A stretch of 64,000 nucleotides of DNA from positions 24,109,608 to 24,173,607 of the forward strand of contig CM046868.1 in NCBI GenBank assembly GCA_025617745.1, read 5' to 3'. The stretch's first letter is position 1; every line of letters begins with the position of its first letter. The notes under the pieces were generated by a model. The model worked only from the letters and a program-made list of their open reading frames with translations. It was not told where the DNA came from and did no database searches. This DNA comes from Heliocidaris erythrogramma. Lineage: Eukaryota; Echinodermata; Echinoidea; Camarodonta; Echinometridae. The position numbers and the translations under genes were made by a program. Shown here in pieces: positions 1 through 9,626 of this stretch.

Positions 1-611
1 TTGTTCCGGTATTATACCGGTGGCCCATATTCTATTGTAAAGAAAAAGTCCCCGTTGGAAGGTTTTGATATACCTAATTGTATATCAAACCATCTTCACC
101 AGGAGCAGATGCCTTTCTTGTGTTGAGGGCTCTTTCATGTTCTATCATAGTGAAGGGTTCATTTATGAATAGATCAATGACATGTTCCCTTTTATAATCA
201 ATAGACAGACTCATAAGCATCTAAAATTCTTTACTTCTTTTATTTTTTATGGGTTTACAGCTGGTCTTCAGAAAATGCTTTCCGAGCTCGTTTGCTTTTT
301 CTTGTTCATCTATAATTACTTTTGAACCTAGGTTTAAAGCCGATAGTTTTGAGTGAGTTTTGGTGGGATTACCCTTCAGGCATCGAATCAGATTCCATAA
401 TTCTGATATCGAGGTAAACCTGCTCATTTTTGAAGTGTAATCCAACCAAAACTTTTGTTTTGTTTGTCTGATAGTCCTTTGTGCTTCTGCATTTTCTGTT
501 TATATAATTGCAGGTTTTCCTTATTCCATACTCTCAGTAACCGATTTTTACATTCATTACGTTCCTTAAAGACCTCAGCCTGACCGAATTTTGAAATATA
601 CCCTTTATTCA
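1..611 (-). pseudogene. LINE ORF2 fragment: reverse-transcriptase N-terminal region
   Basis: Reading the - strand, two short frames (612-424 and 445-221) followed by 220-65 give the region that precedes and enters the reverse-transcriptase domain of a non-LTR retrotransposon. I see a Lys/Arg/Gln-rich linker, then a stretch with LWNLIRCLKGN and DEQEKANELGKHF, then ALNTRKASAPGEDGLIYN, which is the typical first RT block (SAPGxDGxxY). The frame is broken by shifts and a stop after that block, so it is dead. It continues past the left window edge and belongs with the endonuclease and zinc-knuckle pieces further right. Clade (Jockey-like or CR1-like) is inferred only from the overall layout. Confidence 0.75.
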
Positions 612-908
612 TCCACGGGGAGCTATATATTTTCTGAACAAATTGAAACCAACTTCATGAGATTCCGTTTCCTGTGGAATGAGTAACAACGTCCCGAATG
701 TTGAGCCCCGGTGGTTTTTCTGACGAGGGCCCCGTCTCTGAGGAACGCTACTTTGCGGGGGGTGAAAATTTGATGACGACATATCGTGTAGACGCACTTG
801 GAGCTGTATACATGACATGTCGTCACACGTCTAGCGACCCCCTGCAGTTTCCTCTGTTGTTACGCAATAGGGAGGGGGCGGACCAAAAAAAAATATTTAT
901 CCATTTTT
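612..908. other. Unassigned ~300-bp segment splitting the LINE ORF2
   Basis: The LINE reading frame stops at about 612 and resumes at about 909. The sequence between is GC-richer than its surroundings and shows no LINE-like translation. It is probably an insertion or a local replacement, but I could not find inverted termini or a target duplication. Confidence 0.35.
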
Positions 909-1182
909 GAATACCCAGGGTAATTATATTCTTTGTTTACTCAGCTTTACGTCAATATATGGTTGTTTTGGGTCAGGCTGAGGTCTTTAATCTTTATTTT
1001 GCATTCGTCTGTCCACCACGGTACGGGGTTGAGATTCCGCTTCTTCTTATTAGTACTTCTCGGTGAGAGTTCATTTAAAACATCATGTAAAGCTTTCATA
1101 AAATTATCATAAAAACTTTTTACATTTTCATACTGGAGTGATTCAACGTTCATACAATCAATCTCCTTAAAAGACCATTTTT
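909..1182 (-). pseudogene. LINE ORF2 fragment: endonuclease-RT linker
   Basis: The - strand frame 1153-947 contains NPVPWWTDECKIKIKDL. The PWW...C block sits between the endonuclease and the reverse transcriptase in many Jockey/I/R1-type LINEs. Order and spacing fit the flanking pieces once the intervening MITE is removed. Not intact. Confidence 0.7.
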
Positions 1183-1835
1183 GACCCGACGCCTCAAAAC
1201 CTACAATAAGTCGCCAAAATTATATTTTTTGTTTTATGCATTTTCTGAAAGTAGAGATTCTCAGCTTTCCAATGGTATATCACTTGCCTAGTTTACTCAA
1301 TGATAACGCCTTTAAATATCACATTTAGAATCAGTATGTAACCAGCAATCAATAACTGCTATTCAGAGAAAATGGCCATTTAAGTTCGGAACAAAAGAGT
1401 GCTATTAAACCTTCGCTCTCTGTGTTCGCCCAAGTAAAACTGGGTATTCAAATAGCAATAGGTATGAAGGGATTATCAGATTAGGCTGAATTTTGGCATG
1501 CTGCTCCAAGAGGACCTATTCATTAGTCACTCCAAAAATCAATTTAATACATTTGGAGGTAAAGTAGTCATTTGGCATTGAATGAAAGCATTACAAAAGC
1601 TCTCCAAACATTCATTAGCTCGACAGGTGAAAAAAGGAGTCATTTTAAAATGACCCAAAAACATATTTCTAAGTCGAATTACGACTCACAAACTTGCGAC
1701 ATGATAGAATGATAATGAAACTACCCATTTCTATCAAAATCAGAAAATCGACTTATCCAGGCAAAATTACTATTTTGGGCTGTTTGCTACGTTGTGGTCC
1801 GTGCGACTTATTGTAGGTTTTGAGGCGGCGGGTCA
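1183..1835. mobile_element. MITE inserted in LINE ORF2
   Basis: The two ends are inverted repeats of about 32 bp: TGACCCGACGCCTCAAAACC at 1183 is mirrored, with one mismatch, by the end at 1835. CATTTT flanks both ends and may be a target-site duplication. No coding capacity. It separates the SDHFPI endonuclease block (1836 onward) from the PWW linker (before 1183), so it inserted after the LINE. Confidence 0.8.
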
Positions 1836-2525
1836 CATTTTACAGTGAAATCATCTTTTATGGTTGAGTCTGGTTGAGGAGCTTTGATGATTTCAATTAG
1901 TATTGGAAAGTGATCACTTCCAAATTTATTTGATAACATAATTCAGTTAGTGGAGGTGGCTAGAGATGGTGTTGCTAAAGACTAATCTAAACACGAGGTT
2001 TCACCGGTACTTGGATTTAAGCGGGTCCACATGCCATTATTTAAAAAGACTAAATTGTGTTTCAACATGAATTCCTCAATGATTTTTCCATTCTTGTCTG
2101 ACTTTCTACTACCCCATTGGATATTGTGAGAGTTGAAGTCTCCCAGTATAATGGTTTTGCGCTTGTTATTTGTGTGCTTTACTAGGAAATCCAGTGTATC
2201 GGTATTTATGTCTTCGCATGGATTGTAATAATTTACCACTGGATGTGTCAAAATGAATATTGACCAGTTGCATTTCGATGTCAGTTTTAATGATTGGGTA
2301 ATCATAGTTCACACTGCTGTGTACGTAAATGGCACAACCTCCACCTCGCTTTCTTTTCCTGTTTTTTGCAAAACATTCGTAATTGGGGATTTCAATTATA
2401 TTATGGTCGTGAAACCATGTTTCTTGAATACATAATACATGAATGATTTTACTTTGTTTTGAGAGTAAGTAGAGTATCATTTCGTCCCCATGTCGTTTTA
2501 GGCCTGGAGCATTCCACTGCATGAT
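1836..2525 (-). pseudogene. LINE ORF2 fragment: apurinic-type endonuclease
   Basis: The - strand reads as an endonuclease/exonuclease/phosphatase domain. MQWNAPGLKRHGDEMILYLL begins it at 2522, followed by CIQETW, a GGGCAIYVH block, IILGDFNSHNIQWGS with the catalytic Asp-Asn pair, and SDHFPILIEI at the C-terminal end near 1880. These are the standard blocks of LINE endonucleases in order. At least one frameshift (about 2300) separates the first two. The domain would nick target DNA for target-primed reverse transcription; this copy is dead. Confidence 0.85.
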
Positions 2526-2699
2526 GCGGAATGCACTATCCTTTGTCTTCTTTATTTAGCTCGCTGGTGTTTGGCTGTCAGAAGTTGACCAGCTGCTGTC
2601 TTGATTAAAGACAGCACCTCTCCTTCTGAGTGGTCTTTCATGATTTGTATAAGTTGAAGAAAGAAAGTTATTACTTCCTCATTTGATGCTGTTGTTAGA

Positions 2700-3168
2700 A
2701 AATTCTCCTTAAGTTGAGGGACTCTTTGTTGTTTCTTTTCATTGGTTTGTTTATTATCCTGGCGTTGTGGCAGAGACGGCGTGCCAGTCTGTGGAGTGAG
2801 GTCTGGGGAGGATTGAGAGTTGTCGGTTTGGTTAGTGGGGTGGTTCTGCTTGATGGGGGTTTGAGAGTCCCTGTCTTTGTGGAGGAGCTTGTTTCCTCTC
2901 TGGTATAGATTGAACGTATTGTTCTTGAATAGTTTCCTTTTCTTCTTTCAATTGACGAGCAGCTTGAGCATAGCTGATGTTATGTAGCACTTTTAGCTGT
3001 TGTATCTCTTGTGCCTGTTGTGCTTCTATGCATCCATTGTATGCAGCAGAGTGTTTACCTCCGCAGTTTACACAATCGCGGTTCTCTTTATTTTTGCAGT
3101 CATTGAAACTGTGTTCCCCTCCACATCTATCACACCTTTGTCTCTGTTTCCAAACACCAAATCTTTGA
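2700..3168 (-). pseudogene. LINE ORF1 fragment: CCHC zinc knuckles
   Basis: The - strand frame ending near 2832 contains CQRFGVWKQRQRCDRCGGEHS and then NRDCVNCGGKHSAAYNGC, a run of Cys/His knuckles as in gag-like ORF1 proteins of Jockey-type LINEs. These bind the element RNA. A Gln-rich tail (AQQAQEIQQLK) follows. The upstream half of the same ORF1 is at 3559-3810, separated by a MITE and another LINE end. About 170 bp between this and ORF2 show nothing else. Confidence 0.75.
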
Positions 3169-3405
3169 CAATAGACCTGTTTACTAAGTGATTCAAATTT
3201 TATGCATACTTTTGAAACAAAGGTTGTTCTTGACAACCTGAAAGCTTGCCAGAGGCTTGTCAGACATAGCAACAAGTAATGTATGCAAACTGGATTCCAA
3301 GTATTGTAGTTCATTCATTAATAACAGGTTAATGGAATACCTCGTTACTAGGTCCCCAGGAAAGAAACATCCATAAATTTGAACACTTAGTAAACAGGTC
3401 TATTG
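3169..3405. mobile_element. Short MITE, copy 1
   Basis: A 237-bp element with terminal inverted repeats CAATAGACCTGTTTACTAAG at the left and its mirror at the right. A second copy in the opposite orientation is at 23340-23581. It breaks LINE ORF1 just before the first zinc knuckle, and the ORF1 frame runs by chance into it. Confidence 0.8.
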
Positions 3406-3445
3406 AAACATCTCGGAATTTGAGGTACATCGGGTCTGATTTGAA

Positions 3446-3558
3446 TGATTTGATTTGATTTTATTTTATTCGTCAGGTATATTGCAATACAAACATAACC
3501 AGGTACCATGACAGGATAGCCCATGAAAGCCGAAATGGCTTATTTCCAATGGGGTCCT
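3446..3558 (-). repeat. 3' end of an L2/CR1-like LINE, truncated
   Basis: Reverse complement of the 3' terminus also present at 8400-8522 and 20747-20870. It contains CATTTCGGCTTTCATGGGCT (as read on the - strand) and ends in AAATC tandem repeats. Only about 110 bp survive, typical of 5'-truncated insertions. It sits inside ORF1 of another LINE. Confidence 0.85.
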
Positions 3559-3830
3559 CAATCTTTTGGAAGAAGAGATTTACGTCTTGTGGAAGTTCAT
3601 TTGTTTCGAAAGATACAATTACACTACGAGTTGACTATCTCAATAGTCGATTCCTGAGATTCATCCCTCTTTCGGACTTTCCTTACTATTCTTTTCACGT
3701 TAACTACCCTTTGGCGCTTTAGTTCTGTTTCTATCTCCTTATCTGACATCTCAGTCGGTATTCCAGATATAACGCCTTTCTTTATGTCACGTTTCTTATC
3801 AGCCCTAAATGGTCATTATCAATATTTTGT
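3559..3830 (-). pseudogene. LINE ORF1 fragment, upstream half
   Basis: Reading down from about 3790 gives KGVISGIPTEMSDKEIETEL, then KRQRVVNVKRIVRKVRKRDE, then after a frameshift SVIVSFETNELPQDVNLFF. This matches the region upstream of the zinc knuckles in Jockey-type gag-like ORF1 proteins (a GIP...E..L block, basic RRI/V block and a V.F....LP block). It joins to the CQRFG knuckle at 3168 once the nested insertions are removed. Confidence 0.6.
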
Positions 3831-3877
3831 ATCTCTGATAACTTCCGGTGCTGATTCACGTTATAACACTTTACGAA

Positions 3878-3919
<42 letters not shown>

Positions 3920-4260
3920 TTATAACGCGCTTTTCCCATTAGGCTCAAAGCGCTTACAATAAATTAAATCATCTACAAACTATAAACTATCGAAAAGATG
4001 TGTTTTTAATGCCTTTCTGAAAATTATTACTGATGAAGACTTTCTAATAGAAAGTGGCAAATCATTCCAGTATTTTGAAGCTGACACAGTAAACGTTCTA
4101 TCACCAGCTAATGTTCGAGTTACTGAATATGTGAGGCGGAGAGGGTCACTCCGAGTTGACTTTATAAGTTCTGGATCTGATCCAATACACTCTTTGACTG
4201 ATTTTGCAATTATTGACATGCTTATAATGTTTCCGAGAGACTTTCCTCTATCAGTGGATG
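3878..4260 (-). pseudogene. 3' end of another LINE with (ATT)n tail
   Basis: The - strand frame 4219-3980 ends in TFTVSASKYWNDLPLSIRKS and FRKALKTHLF, the C-terminal signature (x-x-WN-LP-x-x-I/R...F+..LK..L) of L2/CR1-type reverse transcriptases. A 60-bp 3' UTR is followed by an uninterrupted (ATT)n tract at 3878-3918. A related C-terminus with a triplet tail is at 45676-45880. Confidence 0.75.
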
Positions 4261-4834
4261 TAATAATGTCTTCAGATCAATGACCTTTGCTGGTGTTCGG
4301 AATACCGGCTGGGATTCCATGTTTTCAGACTTAGATGACGAGTCCGCTCTTAAAGATATCTTTCTTTTCTTCCTCCTAATGCTTCCTCCTAATCGGCCAT
4401 GATTGGTCCGCGCCGTGCAGGCGAGAGATTTGAGTCTACTCCAAAGAGTTTAAATACGAAGAGTGCTCAGTCCGCAAATAAAGCACGCGTATATATTGTG
4501 GTACATGTCCATAGGCCCAGAGGGAAAGGTTATAGTTTTAATCAAGATGTTTGTATTTTTTATTATCTTTATTTTTGTCTTCTTTTTCTAAACATCGCTT
4601 TTGGTAAAGCAATAATTAAGGGCATAATCTTGATATTGTCCCTTCAAATACAAACTTATGTCCCAAAACAGATAGGAATCAACTCTAACTGCACCAGGAG
4701 GGAGAGGGAGAGAGTTGGGGGGGGGGGGGGGGGGGCTAGGACTAGATGTTTGTATTTTTCTTAAAGTTATTTGCTGTGAAATTTATTAAGCTCTATATGA
4801 GAAAACATATTATGGGGTTCTGTGATCACGTGAC
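4261..4834. other. Intergenic, no clear feature
   Basis: No recognised gene. The - strand near 4380-4260 has a short open stretch with a basic N-terminus that may be another ORF1 remnant. A G-run of 18 bases lies at 4718-4735. Confidence 0.4.
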
Positions 4835-5598
4835 TTAAAGGGGAAGTCCAGTCTAAACAACTTGGTTTTATTAGAAGCAGAAAATCAGACCTACAGATCA
4901 AAAAAGTTTGAGGAAAATCGGACAACTAATAAGAAAGTTATGAATATTTTTAGTGGCATGAAAAAGTAAAGAAACAATGAAAATCACTAGACAAATTGGC
5001 AACTCGGTCATGGGTTTGTGATGTCATTTGTACACAACTCACCAATAATTTTGTTTATATTCATAATACAAATTCTCAAATAGTGTCCAAGAATATGAAT
5101 ATTCACATAACTTGAACCAAATACATCTATAGTAATATGTTTTTGCATGTATGAACATTTACAAAATATTTCATGAACTTCAAAATATTACATTTCCATA
5201 AAAACTCATCTTTTATGTATATTGTATAAATATTCATATTTTCATGATTTTTACAGAGAATTATTTATTCTGTATTAGTGTGCCGGTATACATGCAAAAA
5301 AATATTACTGTAAAAATAAGTTGGTTCAAGTCATGAGGAAATCACATTCTTGGACAAAAATTTAAATTTGTATTATGAATATAAACAAAATAATTGGTGA
5401 GTTGTGTACCCATGACATCACAGTTTCATGACTGAGTTGCCAGTTTGTCTAGTGATTTTCATTGTTTCTCCAGTTTTTCATGCCACTAAAAAATTCATAA
5501 CTTTCTTATTAGTTTCCTCAAACCTTTTTTGATCTGTTGGTCTGATTTTTCTGCTTCTATCAAAACCAAGTACATTTTGGACCGGACTTCCACTTTAA
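4835..5598. mobile_element. TTAA-flanked foldback MITE (764 bp)
   Basis: TTAA at 4835-4838 and 5595-5598 bounds the unit. The arms (about 4835-5070 and 5370-5598) are long imperfect inverted repeats: AGGGGAAGTCC at the left end mirrors GGACTTCCACT at the right, and the similarity continues inward for over 200 bp. The AT-rich centre has no ORF. The TTAA borders suggest mobilisation by a piggyBac- or Kolobok-type transposase; this is inferred from the border only. Confidence 0.85.
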
Positions 5599-5870
5599 TC
5601 CCTCCGGGCTCGTCCAAGGCAGTGGAGGGGAGGTCCGCCCATTCCCTATTTAGATGGACCTAACTACTTTGGAAAAAGGGGTGCCCCCAAACCCGGGAAG
5701 AACTACCACTGTGACAATAGTAACCTTTAACGTGCAGTTATATTTTTACAATGTACTTTAGTAACACTCTACAAATCCGTAAATTATCATTACTTCTACT
5801 CTTATAATTCAGAGGTGATCAATGCATGCTTACCACTGTGCCTACATCAAAGCAGACCAAAAATGTTACC
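5599..5870. other. Intergenic, nothing seen
   Basis: No ORF, repeat border or RNA motif recognised. Confidence 0.4.
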
Positions 5871-6524
5871 TTAAAGGACAAGTAACCCCACGTGATATTC
5901 TAGATGCACCTATTGTCTGCTACGTCTTTCCATGGAGGCTGCCATTTTGTGCATGACACGGATCATTAGGTACCATATGCATTGATAATAGCCTACCTTT
6001 ACAACAGATACGTCGCTTTGTTCTGATTGTATTACGATTGTTATTGGCCATGGGCCTAGATAATTGACGACCCATGAGTTCTAATAGCCATCCTGTAAAG
6101 CAGATTCCTCGCTTTGTTTTGGTATTGTTACGATTGTCTCCGTCCTTGACGTCAATTCTCCGTCCTTGACGTATATTTTTTATGAAGTATATTTTTTATG
6201 AACAAATTAAGACCTTTTAAAAAATATATAAAACTAAACTTACATTTCAGAATATGTGACTTTATCTAATATATATTTGTCCTCTAAAAATCAATTACAA
6301 GTTAACGATGAAGGAAATTTTACTTGGGATGAAAAATATGTTCGTGTACACATAAAGTAATGGCAGCCCCCTTATTATTGCTAGCAGACGATAACTTGGC
6401 TGGAAAATAGTGATTTATATCTATATCCTGTGTTTTTACATGAAATTGCATGTATCAAATAAGAGGCATATACTACACCATTCAAAATAAGCTAATTCAT
6501 ACGCTGAGGTTAATTTCCCTTTAA
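5871..6524. mobile_element. Second TTAA-flanked MITE (654 bp)
   Basis: TTAAAGGACAAGTAACCCCA at the left matches TTAAAGGGAAATTAACCTCA read inward from the right end, giving about 20-bp imperfect inverted termini with TTAA at both edges. Inside, a roughly 50-bp block (around 5997 and 6093, containing CGCTTTGTT...ATTACGATTGT) is directly repeated, as are TCTCCGTCCTTGACGT (6137 and 6157 region) and ATATTTTTTATGA. It is non-coding and only distantly similar to the element at 4835. Confidence 0.7.
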
Positions 6525-7087
6525 GTAACGATGAAACAGAAATATTAAAACTTCGATCACATTTAACAGATTCATGATCACTTCGGTCAATGGGTTTCCA
6601 TGCTTTAATACAGCTTGCATGTGTCTCTAAATAGTATGGAAAGCGAGATGCACTTTTTTACGAACATTTATGGAATGCCAACAGTCACACTATATATTTT
6701 ATTTTTATGTTATGTATGTGTGCATTTCTTATGTATGACGTTTATTATGATTGGTTGGTTATTCTTTTGACAAATCCTATGTGATAGAAAATAGGTACAC
6801 TTTTGGGACAGTGCATGCCCTTTCAGTCATTAACCTTGTTTCTGTGTGTATACGTGTGTGTAGGGAAGTATCATCTATGCATACAGCATGCACTAGTGCA
6901 CTCACTCTCCTAGGCATTGTATACCATGTACATACATGTATTGTGATGTAAGACTAAGAGGTTTTTCTCGAGATTTGTGTAGGAAGACAAAGTCTCTTGG
7001 GCAGATGATTGTTGAACTTAATATGAGAGAAAATTGTTACTAGCATGTTTGGGAAGAGTATAGTATTACTGTTGCTAATAACAGTAT
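6525..7087. other. AT-rich intergenic DNA
   Basis: No recognised coding or repeat feature; a few alternating TG/TA stretches. Confidence 0.4.
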
Positions 7088-8110
7088 GTGATGATATATG
7101 AGAAAATATGTAACATAGAATTAGAAAGGACAAAGATAGCATCAGCAGTGCTCATGGGATGGATTGACATTCTATTACCCCATACAAAACCCATTACTCT
7201 AGGTGTTGTGTACAGACCCCCTACAGATCATTATTTTATTGAATATCTCACTGACACCTTGGATAGATTAACGAAAGATGATGAGGTTATAATTTTAGGG
7301 GACATGAATATCTGCCTTTTGCAGCAGTCTTCATTATCAAAGAAATACAAGAATATTTTGAATTTAAATGGTTTGAGACAACTTATAACTAAACCCACTC
7401 GAACAACATCGGCCACTTCATCATTAATAGACCATGTAATCAGCAGTAAAGAAGAAAATATTTGTCAAAGTGGTGTTATTGAAATTGGCCTAAGTGATCA
7501 TTTTTTAACCAACTGCTCTAGGAAGCTAATAAGACCTGTATTCAAACAGCATAGAAATATAAATATTCGGTGTATGAGAAACTATTGTATAGATGATTTT
7601 AATAATGTTTTATCTCGAGTCAATTGGTCTGACATATTAGAATGTAAAGAAGTAAATACTGCGTGGTCAATTTTCAAAAATATTTTCATGTCTATAGTTG
7701 ATAAATGTGCTCCATTAAAACAAGTAAGAATTAAGAAAAGAACCGATAAGTGGATGAATGCTGAAATTATTTCGTTAATAAGACAAAGAAATATAGCTTT
7801 TAAAAGAATGAATGTAAACCTTAGATCACAACAACTTTTAATTCACCATGTACATAAGATTTTTTACTCTAATGCAGATCACTATATTTCAAATAATTTT
7901 ACTCGCTCTTCAAGTGTTCATAGGCATGACACTAGAAATAGTCAATTTAATTTCGTAGTGCCTAAGCGGAAAGGTAAAATTGGAAATTCTTTTTATTTTA
8001 ACGGTATTCTTTTCTGGAATTCCCTCCCAAATCATGTTAAGTCAGTTAAGAATTTTTTACATTTTAAAAGGGTATTGAAACATCATCTGAAAAATGTGTC
8101 TACTCCATAA
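7088..8110 (+). pseudogene. L2/CR1-like LINE ORF2 with in-frame internal deletion
   Basis: A 340-codon open frame. Residues about 20-160 are the C-terminal half of a LINE endonuclease: ITLGVVYRPPTDHY, VIILGDMNI (catalytic Asp-x-Asn), LITKPTRTTSATSSLIDHVI and IEIGLSDHF. Residues about 160-250 are the usual linker with KWMNAEIISLIRQRN. From about residue 255 the sequence jumps directly to the extreme C-terminus: HDTRNSQFNFVVPKRKGKIG then FWNSLPNHVK and FKRVLKHHL. The whole reverse-transcriptase core (which would carry the catalytic Asp-Asp) is absent, yet the frame is open across the junction near 7845. The endonuclease N-terminus is also missing. Non-autonomous; whether translated is unknown. 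Confidence 0.85.
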
Positions 8111-8522
8111 CTATATTTCTCCTCTCCTTTTTGTAGCTCAGATGGTTTTTTCCTATATTATATGACTTATGTAACCAACGTTTATTATCGATAGTTTCAT
8201 TATGATTTTCTGTATATAGTTTTTTTTCCGTTGAGTAAGTCTTGTTTTCACATTTATGTAATCTTCGCCTACTTTTTAAAATGTTATGTTTTATTTTGCT
8301 ACTTTTAATTAGTACATTCTTATTACTTGTCGTACGTGTAAGATAGTCTTGTAGCCGTACTAATGTGTTTTCTTAGTGTATTTTTAATCAGTTATTTAGG
8401 TAAGGACCCCATTGGAAATAAGCCATTTCGGCTTTCATGGGCTATCCTGTCATGGTACCTGGTTACGTTTGTATTGAAATATACCTGACGAATAAAATAA
8501 AATCAAATCAAATCAAATCAAG
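8111..8522 (+). repeat. 3' UTR and AAATC tail of the LINE
   Basis: Follows the ORF stop and ends in (AAATC)n after CTGACGAATAAAATAAAATC. Nearly the same 410 bp recur at 20451-20870, and the last 110 bp recur inverted at 3446-3558. Short-tandem-repeat tails rather than poly(A) are typical of CR1/L2 elements. Confidence 0.9.
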
Positions 8523-8644
8523 TAGGTTATGGGTATATGCTGTGTCAGTTGAAATATTAATTTATTGGTTACTGTTGAATTAGACTGTTTTACAGTTTTA
8601 TGAAACTTCAGACATAATTAGATGATAGATTAAGGATATTGGGT

Positions 8645-8858
8645 ATACATGTACTACTACTACAACAACACCAACAACTACTACTACTACTACAACAACT
8701 ACAAAATAATGTACTGCTATTACTACTACGACTACTACAACTACTAATACAACAACTATTACTACTACTATTACTACTAGTACTTCTCCTACTACTACTA
8801 CTACTACTACTACTACGAGTAGTAGTACTACTACTGCTAATACAACTACTAGTACTTG

Positions 8859-8890
<32 letters not shown>

Positions 8891-8922
8891 TACTACCAAT
8901 ACTACTTCAACTGCTGCTACTT

Positions 8923-8955
<33 letters not shown>

Positions 8956-8968
8956 TTGCTACTACTAG
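8645..8968 (+). repeat. (ACT)n compound microsatellite
   Basis: About 320 bp of ACT/ACA/ATT triplets with interruptions. Any Leu/Tyr-rich translation is an artefact of the repeat. Confidence 0.95.
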
Positions 8969-8970
8969 AA

Positions 8971-9626
8971 GTAAGAGGACTTGTTAAGAGAACAAAGAAA
9001 TCTAGACTCGGTTAACCTTGTAGATAAGAAAAATAGATACAAAAAATAGATACAATAAAAACACATCATAAATGTTGAGGATAGGGAGCCGGTCATATGG
9101 TCATCACAAAACAAAGGGAGATAGTGTGTTTTTCGTGACAATAGGGTGACAAGAAAAACTTTGCAGCTTTTTAAACGTAGGAATCGCATGGATATTGACT
9201 CCCACTCGTCCCCTCTCCGTGATGTCCGTGAATAAGATTTTTTTTTTGAAATTAACTTTTTATATTTGATTCTTTTATGCTGATTATCTGTTTTATTTCA
9301 TTTTCGTTATTGTATTTATTCCTGTTCAGTGTTATTAAACACTCCCAAATCATTTATTGTGACTTTTGTTTTGTAGAAAAAAAAGATGGAAATAAACTTT
9401 TCTCTGAAATTCTGAAGTCGTTCAGGCAATTTTCACATTCAGTTGATTTTATTATTTATTGTATTTACGAAAAATTGGCCAAAGTCCAAAATCTCTTTTT
9501 CGTCTTACTTTTCACATTATACTCTATCTAAAAAAAGGAGAGAGATATAACTAAAAATCACATCATGTTTATGTATTTTGATTTGCATATAGCAATGTGT
9601 CCATGTATATCACACTTTATTCGCAG
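8971..9626. other. AT-rich DNA upstream of first visible SLC7 exon
   Basis: No exon recognised. It ends with a pyrimidine-rich stretch and the TCGCAG acceptor of the SLC7 exon, so it should be intron. Confidence 0.5.

Noticed and set aside
8639..8968. 109-codon Leu/Tyr-rich ORF
   Set aside because: Translation of an (ACT)n microsatellite.
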